64,000 bases of DNA from Symbiodinium natans. Lineage: Eukaryota; Sar; Dinophyceae; Suessiales; Symbiodiniaceae. Shown here one piece after another: positions 60,610 to 64,000 of the stretch. Every line of letters begins with the position of its first letter. Position 1 is the first letter of the stretch. The stretch spans positions 1 to 64,000 of the forward strand of contig CAJNDS010002403.1 of NCBI GenBank assembly GCA_905221605.1, given 5' to 3'. Both the position numbers and the translations under genes were made by a program. The notes beneath the pieces are model-generated. The model worked only from the letters and a program-made list of their open reading frames with translations, did not search any database and was not told the origin of the DNA.

Positions 60610-61280
60610 GCCTGGAGAGACGACGGATGGCCCAGTGGATCTGAATGCAGGTGAGCGGGATTTGGGGGTAAGTTTTCGGTTTACCCTAAAACCTAAACCC
60701 TCAAACCTATCAGGGTTTTGTGTGAAATAAAGCTCCAAAGCCCGAGCCCTATGGGCCATAAACCTTGAAGCCTAAACCCTATAAACCCTAAGCCCCAAAC
60801 CTAAGCCTTGAAACCCTACACTTTACTGGCTCGTAGTAGCGAATGAGGGAAGCAGGTACCCCATGGAATCCCTTAAAGGGTATGCGTATGGTGAGTCCTG
60901 TAGATCAGTGCCCTTGTGGAGTTTAGGGTTTACGGTTAAGGGCCACCTTACAATAGTAACCCCAAAACGGATCCGAATTTCGAATAGCCCATATAAGGTG
61001 CCTAACTCATTCCCGCATTTCCCAACTAAGAAGCTGTGAGTAAGGGTCCTAGGCTTCAACCCTAGACCGTTGAACCTGCAAACCCAAGCATTGAAATCTG
61101 CACTCTGAAGTAAAAATCGTAAACCTGAAACCCTACGTGCTAAATCCCTTCGCTCAAAGAACCGAAGCCCAAGGCCATAAGCCCCAAATGTCGGGGCCTA
61201 AAACCCCTAAAGCCCCCAACCTCCCTAAACATAACCCTGCACCCTAAACCCTAACCCTACACAAAAACCCAATTTCTAGA
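60610..61280. other. Scattered degenerate heptamers, no gene seen
   Basis: A 78-codon minus-strand frame (60823-61059) lacks protein-like texture. No element ends identified. Confidence 0.5.
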
Positions 61281-61281
61281 A

Positions 61282-61740
61282 CTAAATCGAACCCATCGAG
61301 GTGTTCGCCTTCTCGTAGAAGGCGAACATCAGCGCGGCGTGCGACACCGTCTGGAGCAGCTTGGGTACCAGCCCGAAGTACTGGCATGTGACACGGCTGC
61401 AGGGTTTTAGGGCTTTAGGGCTTTCGGCCTTTAGGGCTGTAGGGTTTAGGGCGTTAGGCTTTGGGGTTTCCCTGCAACTTAATGAATTGTAGTCCTACCT
61501 ACGGTCAAATTAAATCGTTATGCCTACTAAGCGGAAGGTAAACAGAGTCGCAGGCTCAGGATTCTGGGGGTTCACGTTTAGGGTTTAGGGCTTTAGGTCG
61601 CTAGGCTGTTTAAGAAGAAAGCCCAAGTAAGGATTTAGGGCTCATTTAAGGTTTAGGGGTTTTGGGGGTCTTCATCGCCATGCCGGCGCCGCCAAAGCAC
61701 CCAGGCCTTTCTCCTTGTACAGCCCACGCATGCACTGAAC
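61282..61740 (-). CDS. Mitochondrial-carrier-family (SLC25) protein, PMP34-like, C-terminal exons
   Basis: Exon 61740-61693 ends LYKEKGLGAL and exon 61380-61282 continues YFGLVPKLLQTVSHAALMF then AFYEKA, stopping with TAG at 61282-61284. The joined stretch matches the sixth membrane helix and preceding loop of SLC25 carriers; the KLLQTVxxAALMFxxYEK run is most like the peroxisomal adenine-nucleotide/CoA carrier PMP34 (SLC25A17). The family moves nucleotides or cofactors across an inner organelle membrane. The intron (61381-61692) is GC..AG and fixed by the homology. The earlier five helices were not found, so the gene continues to the right or is incomplete. Confidence 0.75.
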
Positions 61741-61745
61741 CTGCG

Positions 61746-61907
61746 TAGGGATTCGAAGTATGGGCCCTTAGGGGTTTAGGGTTTTAAAGTTTAGGGTTTA
61801 GGTCCCTTGTTATATAACCCTTATATACACCATGTATGATAAGGGTCTCATACTTCGGATCCCTACAAACAAGGGTAAGGACCGCACTAAGGGCCCATGG
61901 TTCCAAG
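61746..61907. mobile_element. F4 element with a heptamer insertion
   Basis: TAGGGATTCGAAGTATGGGCCC pairs with CTCATACTTCGGATCCCTA; AAGGACCGCACTAAGGGCCC follows. 61771-61801 (GGGGTTTAGGGTTTTAAAGTTTAGGG) is telomere-like sequence inside the element. Confidence 0.8.
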
Positions 61908-62079
61908 GGCTTCGGGCCAGCTCTAACACGTGAAACTTTGGGCAGGGTGGCATTGAGAAGTTTTTGTCGAATTCCTTGGTTTTTCCTAGGGAAACCTCCA
62001 TTCCCCCTATTTTTTCATAGGATTTGGTCCAATTTCTTGGTTTTCCTAGGAAACCTCCATTCACTCTGTATCTAACATG

Positions 62080-62240
62080 CTGCCCCACGTGCCCCACTTG
62101 CCCCACTTGCCCCACTTGCCCCGCTTGCCCCACTTGCCACTTCATAAATAGCAAGTGACCCAAGTGGGCAAGTGGGGCAAGTAGGACAGAAATCGCTTAC
62201 CAGCGCACATAGAAAGGCACGTTGGGCAAGTGGGGCAAGT
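62080..62240. repeat. Inverted minisatellite CTTGCCCCA
   Basis: Six or seven 9-10 bp units CTTGCCCCA (62082-62140) face AAGTGGGGC units (62160-62190 and 62222-62240), giving fold-back potential. Confidence 0.85.
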
Positions 62241-62859
62241 TATAGAAAACACTTAGCGGCCACTTTTGCACGCCCAGTGTCTTGATGGATTACGAAGGCG
62301 CAACGGCAATAATTGTTTTATGGTCCTAGGTTTTGGGGTTGTGGATTGCGTGGTGTAGGGAGCTTGCTGGGCGGAACTTTCTTCCCTAAGCCCACGCATT
62401 AAGACTTAAACCTCAAACCCTAATGCAGGTTTTTGCCCAGGACTGCCGAGGTTGGCCCTAAACTTTCAAACCCTAAAGCCCTAAGCCTTAATCCCAAATA
62501 TACAGTATACTATATACCAGCTTGTGCGACACTATGCTATGGACTACTATTTTCTACTTTATGTGCAAACTCGTCTACTGCATCGACTGCAATGAGCGGC
62601 TGTCTTACAAAGTGTAGCGCTTTTAAGGTTTCGGGCTTAGGATTTAGGATCTAGGGTTCTAGGCTTGCCCCGCCCCCTACCTTTGCACTATGCGCATGGG
62701 GACTCGTTCGTTCCCGGCCAAAGACTCACTAACGCATCTACAAAGGCACTTCGTGGCAGGGCAATCTCTCTCGCACTTCTGCAAGAGTATGAAGAAGTCC
62801 TCGCAGATATAAAGTAAAGCGAAAATGGCGAAAACCTAGGCCCGTTTTGGGCTCTACAG

Positions 62860-63215
62860 GTCTCATCGGGGTCTCATCGCGCTCCACTTTTGGTACTCAT
62901 TCTTGTGTCCTGCCACTAAACAGATGAACATAGAGCGGGGGCGTCATTGGGGTCTCATCGGGGGCTCTTCGGGGGATCTACTTTAGGTACTCATTCTTGT
63001 AATCTCTTACTTAACAGCAGAGCAGGATTGGGCTCTTTAGCAAAACGAGAAGATTTGCACGCGGAAGCAGATAATTGTGAAAATGCCAGAACCCAATCTG
63101 GAATCTCTAGAACAATAGCAAAATAGAGCCACTTTCTGGAAAGCATGGTAAAGTAGAACCCCTTCCTCTGAAACCGATGGTAAAGTAGAGCCCCTCGTCC
63201 CTACTGGGATTGTAG
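62860..63215 (+). repeat. Imperfect tandem repeats
   Basis: GGGGTCTCATCG ... TACTCATTCTTGT ... ACAG occurs at about 62863-62925 and 62952-63018. Further right GGTAAAGTAGAGCCCC-type units of about 36 bp recur three times (63115-63205). Confidence 0.6.
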
Positions 63216-64000
63216 CCCCTTGATAGACATACATAGATGCGTGTACATACATGTATATGTATTGTAGATTTTCGGTGCTATTTTGGAGGTATATATGCGT
63301 TATATGCATGCAATACATACACAAAGCAGAGCAGTCTCGTTACTCAATAGTATACTCGAAAGAATATAGGCCTGCTCTACACACAGACAGTGCTCTATAA
63401 AGAACACACATGAGGGCACAAATTTGCTAGGGATCCACTTCCAAAACACTGAAGAATTAAAGCCCTGTAACGAAAGGAGTGCGCCTAAACACTCAACCCT
63501 ACACCCTCTAGGCAAAAAGAAATAGAAATTGTCAGTGATTCATGTCGAGCCTGCAGTTTCGACGGGTCTCCAACTCCTTGGCAAGCCCAAAAGCACGGCG
63601 CTTCAGATCTAAAATCAAAAATAGGCTCCAAAAGCAAACCTCTGTCAAAACCCAGTCAAAACTCGGGCAAAACTTATATTGGGGCCCAGTTTCTATACAG
63701 TTCATTTAGAAGTGACCCACCAAACTCTTCCGCCGCAATGCCCAACCGAATTCCCAATCACGACAGCCCAGCCGCAGCCGCCCCAGCCCAGCCCAACAAC
63801 TCGCGAACCGCGATGGCCGCAAACTGACCGCAAAACGGTCTAACATCACACGCCGCATGCCTGTAACATGCTTTTGCTGCGCAAAGGTTTGAGATGCAAG
63901 CTGTCACACCTTTTCGAGACTTGCGTCCAATCGGCCTCGGCCACTTTAAGGAACTCCAAACCTTAAGCCTAACCATAAACCCTCACCCCTAACCCCTATC
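63216..64000. other. Unique sequence, no gene supported
   Basis: TACATACATG-rich stretch at 63225-63320, otherwise unremarkable. A 72-codon minus-strand frame (63758-63976) is basic and Cys-containing but has no known domain. Heptamers resume at 63965. Confidence 0.4.

Noticed and set aside
1..64000. Chromosome end (true telomere)
   Set aside because: Heptamers occur throughout the window, in both orientations and in short blocks between exons; no terminal uninterrupted array is present.
1..64000. CRISPR array
   Set aside because: Direct repeats are tandem heptamers or dispersed MITE ends without regular unique spacers, in a eukaryotic genome.

Overview
Origin. This is nuclear DNA of a eukaryote, most likely a dinoflagellate. 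Three things point there: blocks of the plant/dinoflagellate-type telomere heptamer (TTTAGGG / CCCTAAA and one-base variants) recur every few hundred bases in both orientations; recognisable exons are only 40-370 bp; and the introns that can be placed by protein homology use GC, GA or GT donors and nearly always AG|G acceptors. Almost every recognised exon reads on the minus strand, as in the one-way gene clusters of dinoflagellates. No rRNA, tRNA, CRISPR, operon, promoter motif or bacterial-type signal could be supported. All gene models were made by reading the sequence by eye; the organism call is inference.

Layout (genes on the minus strand unless stated). 0-2.5 kb: degenerate heptamers and a 22-bp minisatellite. 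2.5-6.7 kb: a Cys-rich exon, an unidentified multi-exon gene (3785-5522) with a 92-bp tandem duplication that looks like a new intron, and an exon pair split by a mobile element. 8.2-10.3 kb: secreted beta-propeller-like gene. 12.8-14.4 kb: exons of a tandem beta-trefoil-like repeat protein. 16.9-19.6 kb: secreted Cys-rich, PAN/apple-like gene. 20.6-26.1 kb: unidentified exons around a 401-bp satellite. 26.6-33.7 kb and 38.4-48.3 kb: two paralogous HAD phosphatase genes of the ThrH type (here B and A). 49.7-51.7 kb and 56.1-57.3 kb: ZZ-type zinc-finger exons. 52.5-54.5 kb: unidentified gene. 58-60.2 kb: exon fragments. 61.3-61.7 kb: 3' end of a SLC25 carrier resembling peroxisomal PMP34/SLC25A17.

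Mobile DNA. At least eleven families of short non-coding inverted-repeat (MITE-like) elements can be told apart by their ends. Here they are F1 (CTTGGAGGTTCATGGGTAG ends, TA duplications), F2 (GGGGTTTCCGAAAATAGGGG), F3 (CTTGGTAGCCCAGTAACC), F4 (GGATCCGAAGTATGGGCCC), F5 (TTGGGATGTTCCCCCTTATA), F6 (GGTAGTTCTCTAAA), F7, F8 (CCTAGGATGGCCCTT), F9, F10 (TTACATGGTCCCTTAG) and F11 (long hairpin).

Main result. Several telomere-heptamer blocks lie inside protein-coding sequence and are bounded by short direct duplications of that coding sequence. Removing the block with one copy of the duplication restores an open frame, in two cases with a ready-made GC..AG or GA..AG intron. Paralogues A and B differ in intron position, which supports gain after duplication. 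The window looks like a snapshot of intron creation from telomeric repeats, MITE-like elements and tandem duplication.
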